DNA from: Bacteroidaceae bacterium
GTDB taxonomy: Bacteria > Bacteroidota > Bacteroidia > Bacteroidales > Bacteroidaceae
Direction: 5' to 3'
Length of the DNA: 64,000 nucleotides
NCBI GenBank assembly: GCA_017520935.1
Contig: JAFXEF010000010.1
Span: forward strand, 1 to 64,000
The first letter of the stretch is position 1. Every line of letters starts with the position of its first letter. The notes under the pieces are model-generated. The model was not told where the DNA came from, did not search any database, and saw only the letters and a list, made by a program, of their open reading frames with translations. The position numbers were made by a program, and so were the translations under genes. Of the stretch, positions 25,376 to 35,398 are shown piece by piece.

Positions 25376-26398
25376 ATGAAAAGAAAAGCATTCTCGTTGG
25401 CAGCCATGGCCTTGACCCTATTGTTGGCTGCTTGTGGCGGCAAGAGTCAGACAACACAGACTGCCGTCGAAACCGAAGAGGTGAAGCCCGCCGTGAAGGT
25501 GGCTAAGGTGGCAGTGCGCCCCGTAGATCAGGTGCGCGATTATGTAGGTACCGTACAGGCTGAGGTAAAGAACAATATCGCTCCTCAGGCTTCCGGTCGT
25601 ATCAACAAGATTTTTGTCGAGGTGGGCGACCACGTTCGCAAAGGACAGAAGCTCGTGCAGATGGATGCTGCCAACCTGCAACAACTGACTCTTCAGATTG
25701 AGAACCAGAAGGTTGATTTTGCTCGCGTGAAGGAACTCTATGCCGTAGGTGGTGTGTCGAAGGCTGAGTTTGACAACATGAAGATGTCGCTTGAGGTGGC
25801 CGAGACACAATACAACAACATCATGGAGAATACCCAGCTCTTGAGTCCCATCGATGGTATTGTCACAGCCCGCAACTATGACAATGGCGACCTATATGCC
25901 GGTGCTGCCATCCTCACAGTAGAGCAGATTCGCCCCGTGAAGTTACTCGTTAACGTATCGGAGAACTACTACTCTAAGGTAAAGAAGGGCGACAAGGCCA
26001 TCATCACCCTCGATGCCCTGCCAGGCGAGAAGTTCACTGCTACCGTATCGCTCAAGTATCCTACCATCAATGCGGCTACTCATACCTTCCCCGTAGAGCT
26101 GATGCTCAGTAACCAAGACGAGAAGGTACGACCCGGTATGTTTGCCCGTGCTGAACTGAACTTCGGCACTGAGCATCGCGTGGTGGTTCCCGATATGGCT
26201 ATCGTGAAGCAGCCCGGTTCTGGCGAGCGCTTCGTATACGTATATAATAATGGCAAGGTAAGTTACGTGAAGGTAGAGCTTGGCCAACGCCTCGACGATG
26301 CCTACGAGCTCCTTGGCGGTATCCCCGACGGTGCTACCGTAGTCATTGCCGGTCAGGGGCGATTGGCTGACGGCATGGAGGTGAGAGTGGAGAAGTGA
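25376..26398 (+). CDS. RND efflux periplasmic adaptor (membrane fusion) lipoprotein
   Basis: A 340-residue adaptor joining the inner-membrane pump to TolC. The start at 25376 is chosen because MKRKAFSLAAMALTLLLAAC is a complete lipoprotein signal with Cys20; the frame is open from 25295 and another ATG lies at 25349. The order is lipoyl half-motif (VQAEVKNNIAPQASGRINKIF), short helical hairpin, second half-motif (LLSPIDGIVTARNYDNGD), beta-barrel and membrane-proximal domain. AcrA/MexA type. Short hairpin suggests a Bacteroidetes-type adaptor. A 7-bp array follows the stop. Confidence 0.93.
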   Translation: MKRKAFSLAAMALTLLLAACGGKSQTTQTAVETEEVKPAVKVAKVAVRPVDQVRDYVGTVQAEVKNNIAPQASGRINKIFVEVGDHVRKGQKLVQMDAANLQQLTLQIENQKVDFARVKELYAVGGVSKAEFDNMKMSLEVAETQYNNIMENTQLLSPIDGIVTARNYDNGDLYAGAAILTVEQIRPVKLLVNVSENYYSKVKKGDKAIITLDALPGEKFTATVSLKYPTINAATHTFPVELMLSNQDEKVRPGMFARAELNFGTEHRVVVPDMAIVKQPGSGERFVYVYNNGKVSYVKVELGQRLDDAYELLGGIPDGATVVIAGQGRLADGMEVRVEK

Positions 26399-26402
26399 TA
26401 TT

Positions 26403-26434
26403 AATTCATAATTCACAATTCATAATTCAAAATT
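26403..26434. repeat. 7-bp tandem array (4.5 units) between adaptor and RND pump
   Basis: AATTCAT, AATTCAC, AATTCAT and AATTCAA then AATT, strict 7-bp period. It fills most of the 43-bp gap. Confidence 0.85.
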
Positions 26435-26441
26435 AGAAAAC

Positions 26442-29400
26442 ATGAGTTTATATGAAGGTTCGGTCAAACGACCGATTATGACTGCGCTCATCTTCGTTGC
26501 CATCGTGGTGTTCGGTGTGTTCTCAGCTACCAAGCTCCCGATTGACCTCTACCCGAAGATGGAACCGAATATTATCATGGTGATGACATCCTATTCGGGC
26601 GCCAGCGCATCGGATATTGAAAACAACGTGACACGCCCCTTGGAGAGTACGCTCAACTCGGTGGCCAACCTCAAGCACATTACTTCGCGCTCAGCGGAGA
26701 ATATGTCGCTCATCACCCTCGAATTCGAGTTCGGACACGACATCGACGACCTCACCAACGATGTGCGCGACAAACTGAACATGATAACCTCGGCACTGCC
26801 CGATGCCGTGAGCACGCCCATTATCCTGAAGTTCGACTCCGACATGATGCCTATCATGATCCTTTCGGTGCAGGCCGACCAGTCGACCAACGGACTCTAC
26901 AAGATTCTTGATGACAACGTAGCCAATCCTCTTGCCCGTATCCCTGGGGTAGGTTCGGTTTCTATCGGTGGTGCAGCAGAACGTGAGATATACGTCTATT
27001 GCGACCCTGTGAAGTTAGAGGCATATAACCTAAGCATCGAGGCCATCAGCCAGATTATCTCGGCCGAGAACTTGAACATCCCCGGTGGCTCGTTTGACAT
27101 TGGTAACGAGACCTTCCCGCTCCGCGTAGAGGGTGAGTTTAACGACCCCAAGGAGATGGAGAACATCGTTGTAGCCTCTATGGGTGGCAGCGACATCTAT
27201 CTGCGCGATGTGGCTGAGGTCGTCGATACCATCCAAGAGCGTGGACAGATGACCTTCACCAATGGTGTGCGCGGTGCTACGATTGTGGTGCAGAAGCAGT
27301 CGGGAGCCAACTCCGTGGAAATCTCCAACAAGGTGCTCGAGATGCTTCCCAAGCTGCAGGAAAACCTTCCCTCTGACGTGAAGATTGGTCTCGTGGCCAA
27401 CACCTCGGAGAATATCGAGAACTCCATCAGCGGTCTGGCCGAGACGGTGCTCTACGCTCTGCTCTTCGTGGTGCTTGTGGTGTTCCTCTTCCTCGGTCGC
27501 TGGCGTGCCACCTTCGTGATCGCCATCACCATCCCCATCTCGTTGGTTGCCTCGTTCATCTACTTGGCAGTCACCGACGGTTCGCTCAACATGATTTCGC
27601 TCGCCTGTCTCTCTATCGCTATCGGTATGGTGGTGGACGATGCCATCGTGGTATTGGAGAACGTGACTACACATATTGAGCGTGGCTCTGACCCCAAGCA
27701 GGCAGCTATCCACGCTACCAATGAGGTGGCTATTTCCGTTGTAGCCTCTACACTGACGATGATTGCCGTGTTCTTCCCCATGACACTGGCTGGTGGCATG
27801 ATGGGTATGATGTTCAAGCAGCTGGGTTGGATGATGTGTGTAATCCTCACCGTATCTACCGTATCGGCCTTGACACTGACTCCGATGCTTTGCTCGCAGA
27901 TGTTGCGCCTGAAGAAGAAGCACAGTCGCTTTCATACCATCTTCTTCACACCCGTGCAGCGTGCCCTCGATGGATTGGATGCTTGGTATGGGCGTATGAT
28001 CGACAAGGCCGTGCGCCACCGTAAGAGTGTCTTCGTGGTATGTATAATCATCTGTATAGCCAGTTTCTTTACCTTCAAGTTAGTAGGTGTAGAGTTCTTC
28101 CCATCATCCGACGACAGCCGTATGACCGTGAAGATGTATATGCCCGTTGGTACTCGTACAGAGCGCACTCATGCTATTGCCAAGGAACTGGCCGACAAGT
28201 GGATGGCCGATTTCAAGGATGAGGCTCGCGTAGTCAACTACACCGTAGGTCAGGCCAGCGAGGACAACACCTTCGCCTCCATGCAGGACAACGGTACCCA
28301 TATCGGTTCGTTCAACATCACGCTCGTTGACCCCGATGAGCGCGAACGCACTCTGTTTGAGATTTCCGAACTTATCCGTGCCGACCTCAACAGCTATCCG
28401 GAAATTGAGAAGTATACCGTAAGTGCCGGTGGTAACTCGGGTATGGGTGGACAGTCATCCATCGACTTCGAAATCTACGGATATGACTTCGATGCTACCG
28501 ACAAGGTGGCTCGCGACCTGCGTGCCGAACTGCTCAAGCTCGGCGGTGTGAGTGAGGTGCGTATCAGCCGCTCAGACTATCAGCCCGAGATACAGGTCGA
28601 CTTCGACCGTGAGAAATTGGCCCGCCACGGACTCAACGTGAGCACGGCAGCTACCTACTTGCGCAATCGCATCAATGGTTCTACAGCCTCATTCTACCGT
28701 GAGGATGGCGACGAGCATTACATCAAAGTGCGCTATGCGCCCGAGTACCGTACCAGCATCGAGGACATCGAGAACATCCTCATCTACGGTGCTAATGGTG
28801 CAGCCGTACGCATCAAGGATGTGGGTACTGTAGTGGAGCGATTCTCTCCCCCCTCCATCGAGCGTAAGGACCGTGAGCGTATCAATACCGTCAAGGCCAT
28901 CATCAATGCTGGTGTGCCCATGGGCGAGATTGTGACCGCCAGCAACAAGATTATCAAGAATATGGACATCCCCTTGGGTGTCAATGTGAACCTTGCCGGT
29001 GACTTTGAGGATCAGCAGGAATCGTTCGGCGACCTTGGTGTACTTGGTATACTCATCATCATGCTTGTATTCATTGTATTGGCTGCACAGTTTGAGTCGT
29101 TTACCGACCCCTTCATCATCATCACTGCCGTGCCGCTCTCTATTGCCGGTGTGATTCTCGCCTTGGCAATCACAGGCACCAGCCTTAACGTGATGAGCCT
29201 CATGGGATGTATCATGCTCTTCGGTATCGTGGTGAAGAACGGTATCGTGCTCATCGACTACACTAAGCTCTGCCGTGAGCGTGGTATGAGTGCCATCCAG
29301 TCGGCCATCACTGCAGGCCGCAGCCGTCTGCGTCCTGTGCTCATGACCACTCTCACAACGATCCTCGGTATGGTGCCTATGGCTGTCGACCAGGGTGAAG

Positions 29401-29606
29401 GTTCCGAGATGTGGCGTCCGCTGGGCGTATCGGTAATCGGTGGCCTCACTGTATCTACCATCCTTACTCTTGTGCTCGTGCCCGTACTCTACTGTATGTT
29501 TACCGGTGTAGGCATCAAGCGTCAGCGCCGCAAGCACCGCCGCCAACTTGCTCTCGATGCACACTGGGCTGAGCATAAGCACACGATGATTAAGAGTAAG
29601 AAGTGA
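26442..29606 (+). CDS. RND-family multidrug efflux transporter (AcrB/MdtB-like)
   Basis: A 1054-residue proton-driven inner-membrane pump. Twelve membrane segments and two large periplasmic loops are in the usual AcrB order; the start ([30 protein letters not shown]) and the motifs [14 protein letters not shown] (TM4 with the Asp pair) and [13 protein letters not shown] (TM10 with Lys) are canonical. Length is normal. Substrates cannot be told from sequence. With the TetR, TolC and adaptor genes it forms a complete tripartite system; a PG0541-like small protein follows. Confidence 0.96.
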   Translation: MSLYEGSVKRPIMTALIFVAIVVFGVFSATKLPIDLYPKMEPNIIMVMTSYSGASASDIENNVTRPLESTLNSVANLKHITSRSAENMSLITLEFEFGHDIDDLTNDVRDKLNMITSALPDAVSTPIILKFDSDMMPIMILSVQADQSTNGLYKILDDNVANPLARIPGVGSVSIGGAAEREIYVYCDPVKLEAYNLSIEAISQIISAENLNIPGGSFDIGNETFPLRVEGEFNDPKEMENIVVASMGGSDIYLRDVAEVVDTIQERGQMTFTNGVRGATIVVQKQSGANSVEISNKVLEMLPKLQENLPSDVKIGLVANTSENIENSISGLAETVLYALLFVVLVVFLFLGRWRATFVIAITIPISLVASFIYLAVTDGSLNMISLACLSIAIGMVVDDAIVVLENVTTHIERGSDPKQAAIHATNEVAISVVASTLTMIAVFFPMTLAGGMMGMMFKQLGWMMCVILTVSTVSALTLTPMLCSQMLRLKKKHSRFHTIFFTPVQRALDGLDAWYGRMIDKAVRHRKSVFVVCIIICIASFFTFKLVGVEFFPSSDDSRMTVKMYMPVGTRTERTHAIAKELADKWMADFKDEARVVNYTVGQASEDNTFASMQDNGTHIGSFNITLVDPDERERTLFEISELIRADLNSYPEIEKYTVSAGGNSGMGGQSSIDFEIYGYDFDATDKVARDLRAELLKLGGVSEVRISRSDYQPEIQVDFDREKLARHGLNVSTAATYLRNRINGSTASFYREDGDEHYIKVRYAPEYRTSIEDIENILIYGANGAAVRIKDVGTVVERFSPPSIERKDRERINTVKAIINAGVPMGEIVTASNKIIKNMDIPLGVNVNLAGDFEDQQESFGDLGVLGILIIMLVFIVLAAQFESFTDPFIIITAVPLSIAGVILALAITGTSLNVMSLMGCIMLFGIVVKNGIVLIDYTKLCRERGMSAIQSAITAGRSRLRPVLMTTLTTILGMVPMAVDQGEGSEMWRPLGVSVIGGLTVSTILTLVLVPVLYCMFTGVGIKRQRRKHRRQLALDAHWAEHKHTMIKSKK

Positions 29607-29686
29607 TAACTTAATTCTGAATTCTGAGTTGTGGATTTTTTGCCAATGCGATATTCTCTGATGAGTATGATTCGGAGCAAGTTCAT

Positions 29687-29721
29687 AATTCAGAATTCAA
29701 AATTCAAAATTTAGAATTCAA
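29687..29721. repeat. 7-bp tandem array (5 units) upstream of the PG0541-like gene
   Basis: AATTCAG, AATTCAA, AATTCAA, AATTTAG and AATTCAA in strict 7-bp register. It ends 5 bp before the ATG at 29726. Confidence 0.85.
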
Positions 29722-29725
29722 AGAC

Positions 29726-30019
29726 ATGAAATCCATTTTTATCGCCTATGACCAGGCATACCAAGAGAAGATACTCTTCACGCTCGACCACTTCAACTGT
29801 CGCGGTTTCTCCATGTTCCCTCAAGTGCAGGGGCGTGGAAGTAAGACAGGTGAGCCCCATTACGGCAGCCATGCTTGGCCCTCCATGTGTTCGGCCATCC
29901 TCACAGTAGTACACGACGAACAGGTTGACTCATTGCTCGAGGAGTTGCACCGAATCGACAAGGAAACCGAACGTCTCGGCCTTCGTGCTTTTGTGTGGAA
30001 TGTTGAGAAGACAATTTAA
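29726..30019 (+). CDS. PG0541-family transporter-associated protein
   Basis: A 97-residue soluble protein with a PII/DUF190-like compact alpha/beta pattern. I recognise it as the small protein that follows RND pumps in Bacteroidetes (PG0541 family). It has a glycine-rich central loop (GRGSKTGEPHYGSHAWP) resembling the T-loop of PII proteins, and ILTVVHDEQVDSLLEEL after it. Role unknown; a regulatory part at the pump is an inference from constant neighbourhood. It closes the operon before a strong terminator. Confidence 0.85.
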   Translation: MKSIFIAYDQAYQEKILFTLDHFNCRGFSMFPQVQGRGSKTGEPHYGSHAWPSMCSAILTVVHDEQVDSLLEELHRIDKETERLGLRAFVWNVEKTI

Positions 30020-30043
30020 TTTGATTCATGCTTAAATAGAGCA

Positions 30044-30083
30044 ACAAAGTGAGGTCGGCCTGTTTCGGTCGACCTCGCTTTGT
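30044..30083. terminator. Bidirectional terminator between efflux operon and GH2 gene
   Basis: ACAAAGTGAGGTCG (30044-30057) pairs with CGACCTCGCTTTGT (30070-30083) with one G-T pair. Convergent genes on both sides. Confidence 0.85.
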
Positions 30084-30098
30084 GTATAAGTCTAAGTT

Positions 30099-32516
30099 CT
30101 ATTTGGGTTCGAATGTCAGTGTGGCATCCTCAAGGAACGGAGCGCTGAAAGTGAGCGTCACGGGTGCCTTGTCGGTGACCTGCACATAGGCTACGAGGTA
30201 GCCCTGATAGGCACGGCGCTGACGTGCCTTGGGGTGGCTCATGTCGCTGTTGTCGGAATTCTCGAGGCCGAGTAGGCGGGCGGGACCCTCTGCTTGGCAT
30301 GAAATCATGTTGTCGGCCAGCTTCGCGATGGTTCCTTGTTCATCGAGCACCTCCACGAGCACCTGTGCGGTGCCTCCGGCAGCCGATACTTCGGGTTCAA
30401 GTAGTGTGGCGCGAAGTTTATAGGGGCGGTCGCTGGTCTTGACGGTATAGGTAGCTTGCAGGTTGCCCTCAGCATCAAAGCCTTCGGCAGTGAGTGTGCC
30501 AGGACGATATTCTACGTCCCAGTGTATCATGCCGCTGTTGTCATCGTAGGGACGCATCTCGCCGATGACCTCACCGTTGAGCTTGAGCTGTGCTTTGGCA
30601 GTGTTGGTGTAGCATACCACACGCACACGCTGTCCATCGCGGTAGTTCCATGTGTCTCCTGCATCGATGGAGAGTTGGTTGCCCCAGCGGCCACGGCCAG
30701 TGCGGTACGTGCCGATGTATATCATGGGCTTGTCACTCCAGTGAGCCTCGCGGAATTTGCCACGTCCCTTGGGGAAGTTGGCAAAGTTGAGCAGACCGGT
30801 GTGGAGGCCGCGTGAGGGCCATGCTCCTGACTCGCCGAGGTAGTCGGTTCCGGTCCAGATAAACTGACCGAAGATGTGTTCTTTGTCGCGCACGGCCTTC
30901 CAGGCTCCGAAGTCGCTGCGAGTCTCGCTGCCGTAGATGATACGATCGGGGTATTTCTTATGGTCGGTTTCGTAACGGTCTTCGGTGTAGTTGTAGCCTA
31001 CCACATCGACAGCTTCAGGATACTCTGTCTCATTGCTCATGACCACGCCTGCCAGTGCACCTGTGACGGGGCGTGAGGAGTCTATGGCACGGATGCAGGC
31101 GGCCAGGCGTTTGGCAATTTTACCTATGCGCTCGGCATGTGGACGTTCGGGGTCATAGCCGCCAAACATGGGCTGGCTAATGCTGCTGCCATCAAGAACG
31201 GGGTGTGAGTAGGGGTCGTTGGGGTAGTCTACTTCATTGCCTACGCTCCATAGAAACACGCTGGGGTGGTTGCGGTCGCGGCGCACCATGTCTGTCACAT
31301 CGCGCTCTATCCATTCCTCGAAGAAGTCTGCTGTACCCTCAAAGCCGGGCTCGCCCTTATTCCATCCTTTAATCCACTTACGCTTGGGAAACTCCCACTC
31401 GTCGCTGCCTTCGTCCATGATGAGCAGACCCAGTTCGTCGCACAGGTCATACACGATGGGAGCCTGCGGATTGTGGCTCATGCGGATGGCATTGGCTCCC
31501 ATAGCCTTGAGCGACTCGAGACGGCGACGCCATACCTCGGGAGGTACTACGCCACCCAGTACACCAGCATCGTGGTGGAGGCATACGCCCTTGACCTTCA
31601 TGTTCCGTCCATTGAGGGCAAAGCCCTTGTCGGCGCTGAAGTCGAGAGTGCGCAAGCCGGCACGCACGGAGGTTTGGTCTATAACTTTTCCGTCGGTTAG
31701 AAGTTCTACCTGCAGGGTGTAGAGGTAAGGGGCATCGAGGTTCCAGCGGTGAGGGTTAGAAATTCTTAAATTGAAATTTGGGAATTGAGAATTGAAAGTA
31801 TTTCCTTCTATGGCCGCATTTCTCGTGGTTGAGGCTACTTTTTTCCCCTCGGCATCGAGCATGGTGATGCGAGCCTGCACTTTCTGTGCTTGTGCGGTAT
31901 GGTTGTCCACGGCCACGTCGACTTCGATGGTAGCACTACGTTCGGTGAGCCTACTGGCGCGGTAGGCTACGCCCCACTGTGAGAGGTGTACGTCAGGGGC
32001 GCTGATGAGGTATACGTCGCGGTAGATGCCTGAACCGGTATACCAGCGCGAGTCGGCATAGCGGCTATGGTCAACGCGTACGGCGATGACATTGTCGCCG
32101 CTCTTATTGAGGTGGGGGGTGAGGTCGTACATGAATGATACGTAGCCGTTGGGGCGGTGTCCCAGATGGTGTCCGTTGAGATATACGTCGCTACGGTTAT
32201 ACACGCCCTCGAAGTAGATGTAGTGGCGGGCAGCATCATCGGTCACGGTGAAAGTCTTGCGGTACCATCCTATGCCTCCGGGTAGGTAGCCTGTACAGCT
32301 GGCCAGAGCCTGTGAGGGTGCGCTCTCTACACTCCAGTCGTGGGGCAGTTCCAAGCGTCGCCAGCGGCTGTCGTCGTAGTCGGGCTTGCTGGCTGCGCTG
32401 TCATCGTTGAGGACGAAGCACCAATCGGTGTTAAATTTCTCGGCATTGCCGAACGATACCTGAGCCGAGGCACTGAGGCCGATAAGGCACATGAACAGGG
32501 ACAGTAGTTTTTTCAT
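30099..32516 (-). CDS. Glycoside hydrolase family 2, beta-galactosidase-like, secreted
   Basis: An 805-residue enzyme with a signal peptide (residues 1-18). The order is sugar-binding domain (residues 25-185), Ig-like domain (190-290), TIM barrel (295-580) and C-terminal Ig-like domains. Predicted acid/base Glu428 in LWSVGNEVDYP and nucleophile Glu531 in IIYGSETRSDFGAW. GH2 members act on beta-galactosides, glucuronides or mannosides; the motifs favour a galactosidase. Odd point: residues 240-254 (TFNSQFPNFNLRIS) are encoded by a 7-bp tandem array of the kind otherwise found between genes here. It starts its own unit, with no SusC/D genes nearby. Confidence 0.9.
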   Translation of the reverse strand: MKKLLSLFMCLIGLSASAQVSFGNAEKFNTDWCFVLNDDSAASKPDYDDSRWRRLELPHDWSVESAPSQALASCTGYLPGGIGWYRKTFTVTDDAARHYIYFEGVYNRSDVYLNGHHLGHRPNGYVSFMYDLTPHLNKSGDNVIAVRVDHSRYADSRWYTGSGIYRDVYLISAPDVHLSQWGVAYRASRLTERSATIEVDVAVDNHTAQAQKVQARITMLDAEGKKVASTTRNAAIEGNTFNSQFPNFNLRISNPHRWNLDAPYLYTLQVELLTDGKVIDQTSVRAGLRTLDFSADKGFALNGRNMKVKGVCLHHDAGVLGGVVPPEVWRRRLESLKAMGANAIRMSHNPQAPIVYDLCDELGLLIMDEGSDEWEFPKRKWIKGWNKGEPGFEGTADFFEEWIERDVTDMVRRDRNHPSVFLWSVGNEVDYPNDPYSHPVLDGSSISQPMFGGYDPERPHAERIGKIAKRLAACIRAIDSSRPVTGALAGVVMSNETEYPEAVDVVGYNYTEDRYETDHKKYPDRIIYGSETRSDFGAWKAVRDKEHIFGQFIWTGTDYLGESGAWPSRGLHTGLLNFANFPKGRGKFREAHWSDKPMIYIGTYRTGRGRWGNQLSIDAGDTWNYRDGQRVRVVCYTNTAKAQLKLNGEVIGEMRPYDDNSGMIHWDVEYRPGTLTAEGFDAEGNLQATYTVKTSDRPYKLRATLLEPEVSAAGGTAQVLVEVLDEQGTIAKLADNMISCQAEGPARLLGLENSDNSDMSHPKARQRRAYQGYLVAYVQVTDKAPVTLTFSAPFLEDATLTFEPK
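31756..31797. repeat. 7-bp tandem array (6 units) inside the GH2 coding sequence
   Basis: TTAGAAA, TTCTTAA, ATTGAAA, TTTGGGA, ATTGAGA and ATTGAAA follow with a 7-bp period, 42 bp in total, which keeps the reading frame (14 codons). It encodes about residues 240-253 of the GH2 enzyme, in a linker before the NPHRW strand. Confidence 0.75.
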
Positions 32517-32665
32517 AGCATAATTATTATTGTTAGGGCAAATGTAGTATAATCTTGGGATATATCCAAGAAAATGCTATGGAGATGTAAGCAATAATGT
32601 GTTGATCAGGTAAATGGCTATGCGAGTATTGGGAATGCAACCAGTAGATGATTTGATTCTAAAGG

Positions 32666-33154
32666 CTACGCCAATTCTATCACCTCAAGGTCGCTGAAGG
32701 CACCGTTGTCTACAGTGAAGCGTATGAGGGTGCGCACCTTGTGGAAACCGTGGATACCTGCGGCACCGGGGTTGATGTGCAGGGTGTTGAGGGTGCGATC
32801 GTGCATGACCTTGAGGATGTGGGAGTGTCCACTGATAAAGAGTTTGGGCGGATGCATGAAGAGGGTACCGCGGATAGAGGCATCGTAGTTGCCGGGATAA
32901 CCTCCGATGTGTTTGATGAGTACGTCGGCTCCCTCGATAGTGAAGCGGTTTATCGCTGGGTAGCGCAGGCGGATATCACGTCCGTCGATATTGCCGTGTA
33001 CGGCACGGAAGGGGCGGAAAGCTTCGAACTTTTCGGCCACCTCGAGCGAACCAATGTCTCCGGCGTGCCACACCTCGTCGCACTCGGCAAAGTGCCGTGC
33101 GTAGCGTTCGTCCCAATGGCCATGAGTGTCAGAGAGTAGTCCGATTCGCTTCAT
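32666..33154 (-). CDS. YfcE/MJ0936-type metallophosphoesterase
   Basis: A 162-residue calcineurin-like phosphodiesterase. All metal-binding motifs are present: LLSDTHGHWD, HAGDIGS, VHGNIDG and SGHSH. The small size and GDIGS/GNIDG pattern match the YfcE/MJ0936 group, manganese-dependent phosphodiesterases of unsure biological substrate. Cytoplasmic. It follows the cytidylate-kinase-like gene after a 78-bp spacer holding a long inverted 7-bp repeat. Confidence 0.92.
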   Translation of the reverse strand: MKRIGLLSDTHGHWDERYARHFAECDEVWHAGDIGSLEVAEKFEAFRPFRAVHGNIDGRDIRLRYPAINRFTIEGADVLIKHIGGYPGNYDASIRGTLFMHPPKLFISGHSHILKVMHDRTLNTLHINPGAAGIHGFHKVRTLIRFTVDNGAFSDLEVIELA

Positions 33155-33157
33155 AAG

Positions 33158-33251
33158 AGTGAAGAGTTAAGAGTGAAGAGGGAAGAATCGAAAGTGAGGA
33201 AAGGTTGTCGTCCGGATGGAACTCTTCCCTTTTCACTTTTCACTCTTCACT
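33158..33251. repeat. Inverted pair of 7-bp arrays (29-bp arms)
   Basis: AGTGAAG/AGTTAAG units (33158-33186) face TCTTCCC/TTTTCAC units (33223-33251); the arms are reverse complements with three mismatches in 29. The right arm covers the stop codon and encodes the final residues VKSEK of the cytidylate-kinase-like protein. The hairpin could terminate transcription or be a repeat pair. Confidence 0.75.
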
Positions 33252-33859
33252 CGTTTATCAATATACTCTATCAGCATCTGGGCTGTAACTTCATGCCCGA
33301 GGTGCGAGGTGTTGATGCATAGGTCATAGCTCTCGGCAGCGCCCCACGTCTTACCGCTATAGTAGTTGTAGTAGGCGGCACGTCGGCGGTCGGTCTTTTC
33401 TATCAGCTCGGCGGCCTGCTCGGCGGTGATGCCATTCTCGCTTGCCATACGTGCTATGCGGTCTTCGAGGTTGGCCGTGAAGAAGAGGTTGATGCAGTGA
33501 GGATTGTCGCGCAGGATATAGTCGGCACAGCGCCCGATGAAGATACACGACTCGCGTTCTGCCAGGTCGCGTATGATATCGCTCTGCACCTTGAACAGTG
33601 CATCATTACTCAGATAACTCTCGTTGCTTCCGAAGGCATTGGCTGCCGAACGGTTCGAGAAGATAGAGTGGAAGAATCCGTAGGATTTCTTCTCATCAGC
33701 GTTCTCGAACACCTCCTTGCATAGTCCGCTCTCCTGAGCAGCTATCTCGATGAGCTTGCGGTCGTAGGCGGTGATGTCATAGTGTGCAGCGAGGATGGCC
33801 GCTATACTGCGTCCACCGCTGCCAAGTTGTCGTCCGATGTTGAGGATTATTTTTTTCAT
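33233..33859 (-). CDS. Cytidylate kinase-like protein (AAA_26/CytK2 type)
   Basis: A 208-residue P-loop protein of the cytidylate-kinase-like group. The P-loop-like motif NIGRQLGSGGRSIAAILA is at the N-terminus, with CIFIGRCADYILRD in the middle. These proteins are widespread in anaerobes beside the true Cmk, and their substrate is not established. The ATG at 33859 is chosen over an upstream TTG. It starts 6 bp after the MATE gene stop, so the two are one operon. The last residues come from a 7-bp array. Confidence 0.85.
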   Translation of the reverse strand: MKKIILNIGRQLGSGGRSIAAILAAHYDITAYDRKLIEIAAQESGLCKEVFENADEKKSYGFFHSIFSNRSAANAFGSNESYLSNDALFKVQSDIIRDLAERESCIFIGRCADYILRDNPHCINLFFTANLEDRIARMASENGITAEQAAELIEKTDRRRAAYYNYYSGKTWGAAESYDLCINTSHLGHEVTAQMLIEYIDKRVKSEK

Positions 33860-33865
33860 AAGCAA

Positions 33866-35242
33866 TTATTTCTTGTGTTTCCTAAAGAAATGTCCCAGCA
33901 TCACGGCCGCCGTGATAGACGACACGAGATCCGATGCAGGAAGGCTTATCCATACGCCATCGATACCCCAGAAATGGGGGAAGATGAGGATGAAGGGAAC
34001 GAGGAACAGCAGCTGACGGCTCAGCGACAGGAAGATGGCCTTGCCGGGTTGGGCGATGCTTTGGAAGAAGTTACCTGCTACCATCTGGAACCCCACGATG
34101 GGGAACACGAGGCAGTTGTATTGCATACCCACGGCTGCAATCTCGATCATCTTCTCGTCGGAGGTGAAGATGCGGGCCACATACTCGGGTGCGAACTCAC
34201 CGATAAAGAAGGCGGCTGTGGTAACTACCGTGGCGCAGACAATGGTTGTCTTGAGCACCTGGATGACGCGGTCGTAGGCCTTGGCACCATAGTTATATCC
34301 GGCAATAGGTTGCATGCCTTGGTTGAATCCCATCACAATCATCACAAAGATGAAGGTCATCTTATGTACAATACCGTAGGCTCCCACGGCATAGTCGCCA
34401 CCATAGCTGGCCAATCCGCGGTTGATGAAGATGACCACAAAGCACGAAGCAAGGTTCATCAGACAGGGCGAGAGCCCGATGGTGAGCACCTCCTTGACGA
34501 TGTAGTTCTTCAACTTGTAGATGCCGCGCTTGAAGTGTATGAACTCACGCTTGTCGCTCAGTACACGTACCTGCCATGCCAAGGCGATACACTGTGCCAG
34601 GATAGTGGCTACAGCTGCACCACGGATGCCCCAGCCCACACCGCTGAACTGGACGAAGCCGAGGTCTATCTCCTTGAAGATAAACAGGGGGTCGAGCACC
34701 GTATTGATGATTACCGTCGATATGGTAGCCCGCATCGCCATTTTGGGATGCCCGATGGCACGCAACAGCGCGTTGAACCCGAAATACATGTGCGAGAATA
34801 CATTGCCCAAGAGTATTATCTGCATATACTCACGGGCATAACTGATAGTGGCATCGCTGGCACCGAAAAAATAGAGGATGGGGTCTAGGAATGCCAGCGA
34901 TACGAGGGCAAATACGATGCCCATCACAATGTTCATCACTACGGCATTGCCCAGTATCTGTTGTGCCGTGCCGTAGTCCTTTTGTCCTAACTTCACCGAT
35001 ATGAGGGTCGACGAACCCATGCCCACCATGGCGCCGAACGCCGTAGATATATTCATCAACGGGAAGGTGACGGCCAGTCCCGACAGTGCCAACGCATCCA
35101 CTCCGTGCCCTATAAACACGCTGTCGACAATATTGTAGAGCGACGAGGCCAGCATAGCCACGATAGAGGGTATGGCATATTGCTTTAGCAACTTGCCTAC
35201 TGGCTGAGTTCCCAGTTCGCTCGGAATTCTCTTTTCTGTCAT
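33866..35242 (-). CDS. MATE-family efflux transporter
   Basis: A 458-residue inner-membrane protein with twelve predicted membrane segments arranged as two related halves, as in the MATE/NorM-DinF family. Typical start LLKQYAIPSIVAMLASSLYNIVDSVFIGHG, plus GFNQGMQPIAGYNYGAKAYDR in the second half. These transporters export cationic drugs or metabolites using sodium or proton gradients; substrate unknown. Upstream is a divergent gap to mnmA. Confidence 0.94.
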   Translation of the reverse strand: MTEKRIPSELGTQPVGKLLKQYAIPSIVAMLASSLYNIVDSVFIGHGVDALALSGLAVTFPLMNISTAFGAMVGMGSSTLISVKLGQKDYGTAQQILGNAVVMNIVMGIVFALVSLAFLDPILYFFGASDATISYAREYMQIILLGNVFSHMYFGFNALLRAIGHPKMAMRATISTVIINTVLDPLFIFKEIDLGFVQFSGVGWGIRGAAVATILAQCIALAWQVRVLSDKREFIHFKRGIYKLKNYIVKEVLTIGLSPCLMNLASCFVVIFINRGLASYGGDYAVGAYGIVHKMTFIFVMIVMGFNQGMQPIAGYNYGAKAYDRVIQVLKTTIVCATVVTTAAFFIGEFAPEYVARIFTSDEKMIEIAAVGMQYNCLVFPIVGFQMVAGNFFQSIAQPGKAIFLSLSRQLLFLVPFILIFPHFWGIDGVWISLPASDLVSSITAAVMLGHFFRKHKK

Positions 35243-35398
35243 CCTATTATATTATACCTGTTTTTCAGTATGCAAAATTACTGTAAGGTGAGTGAAAACG
35301 CAAATTTATTTGCTGTTCCCAGGGCAAAAAAACGTCTGTTTGTATAGCTTTGTTTCGAAAAAGGTGCTAACTTCGCCCTCCGTATACAATGTAGTACG

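Noticed and set aside
27030..28019. 329-codon open frame opposite the RND pump gene
   Set aside because: His/Gly-rich antisense shadow of a conserved membrane protein gene.
33782..34888. 368-codon open frame opposite the MATE gene
   Set aside because: Antisense shadow, composition unlike a real protein, no start signal.
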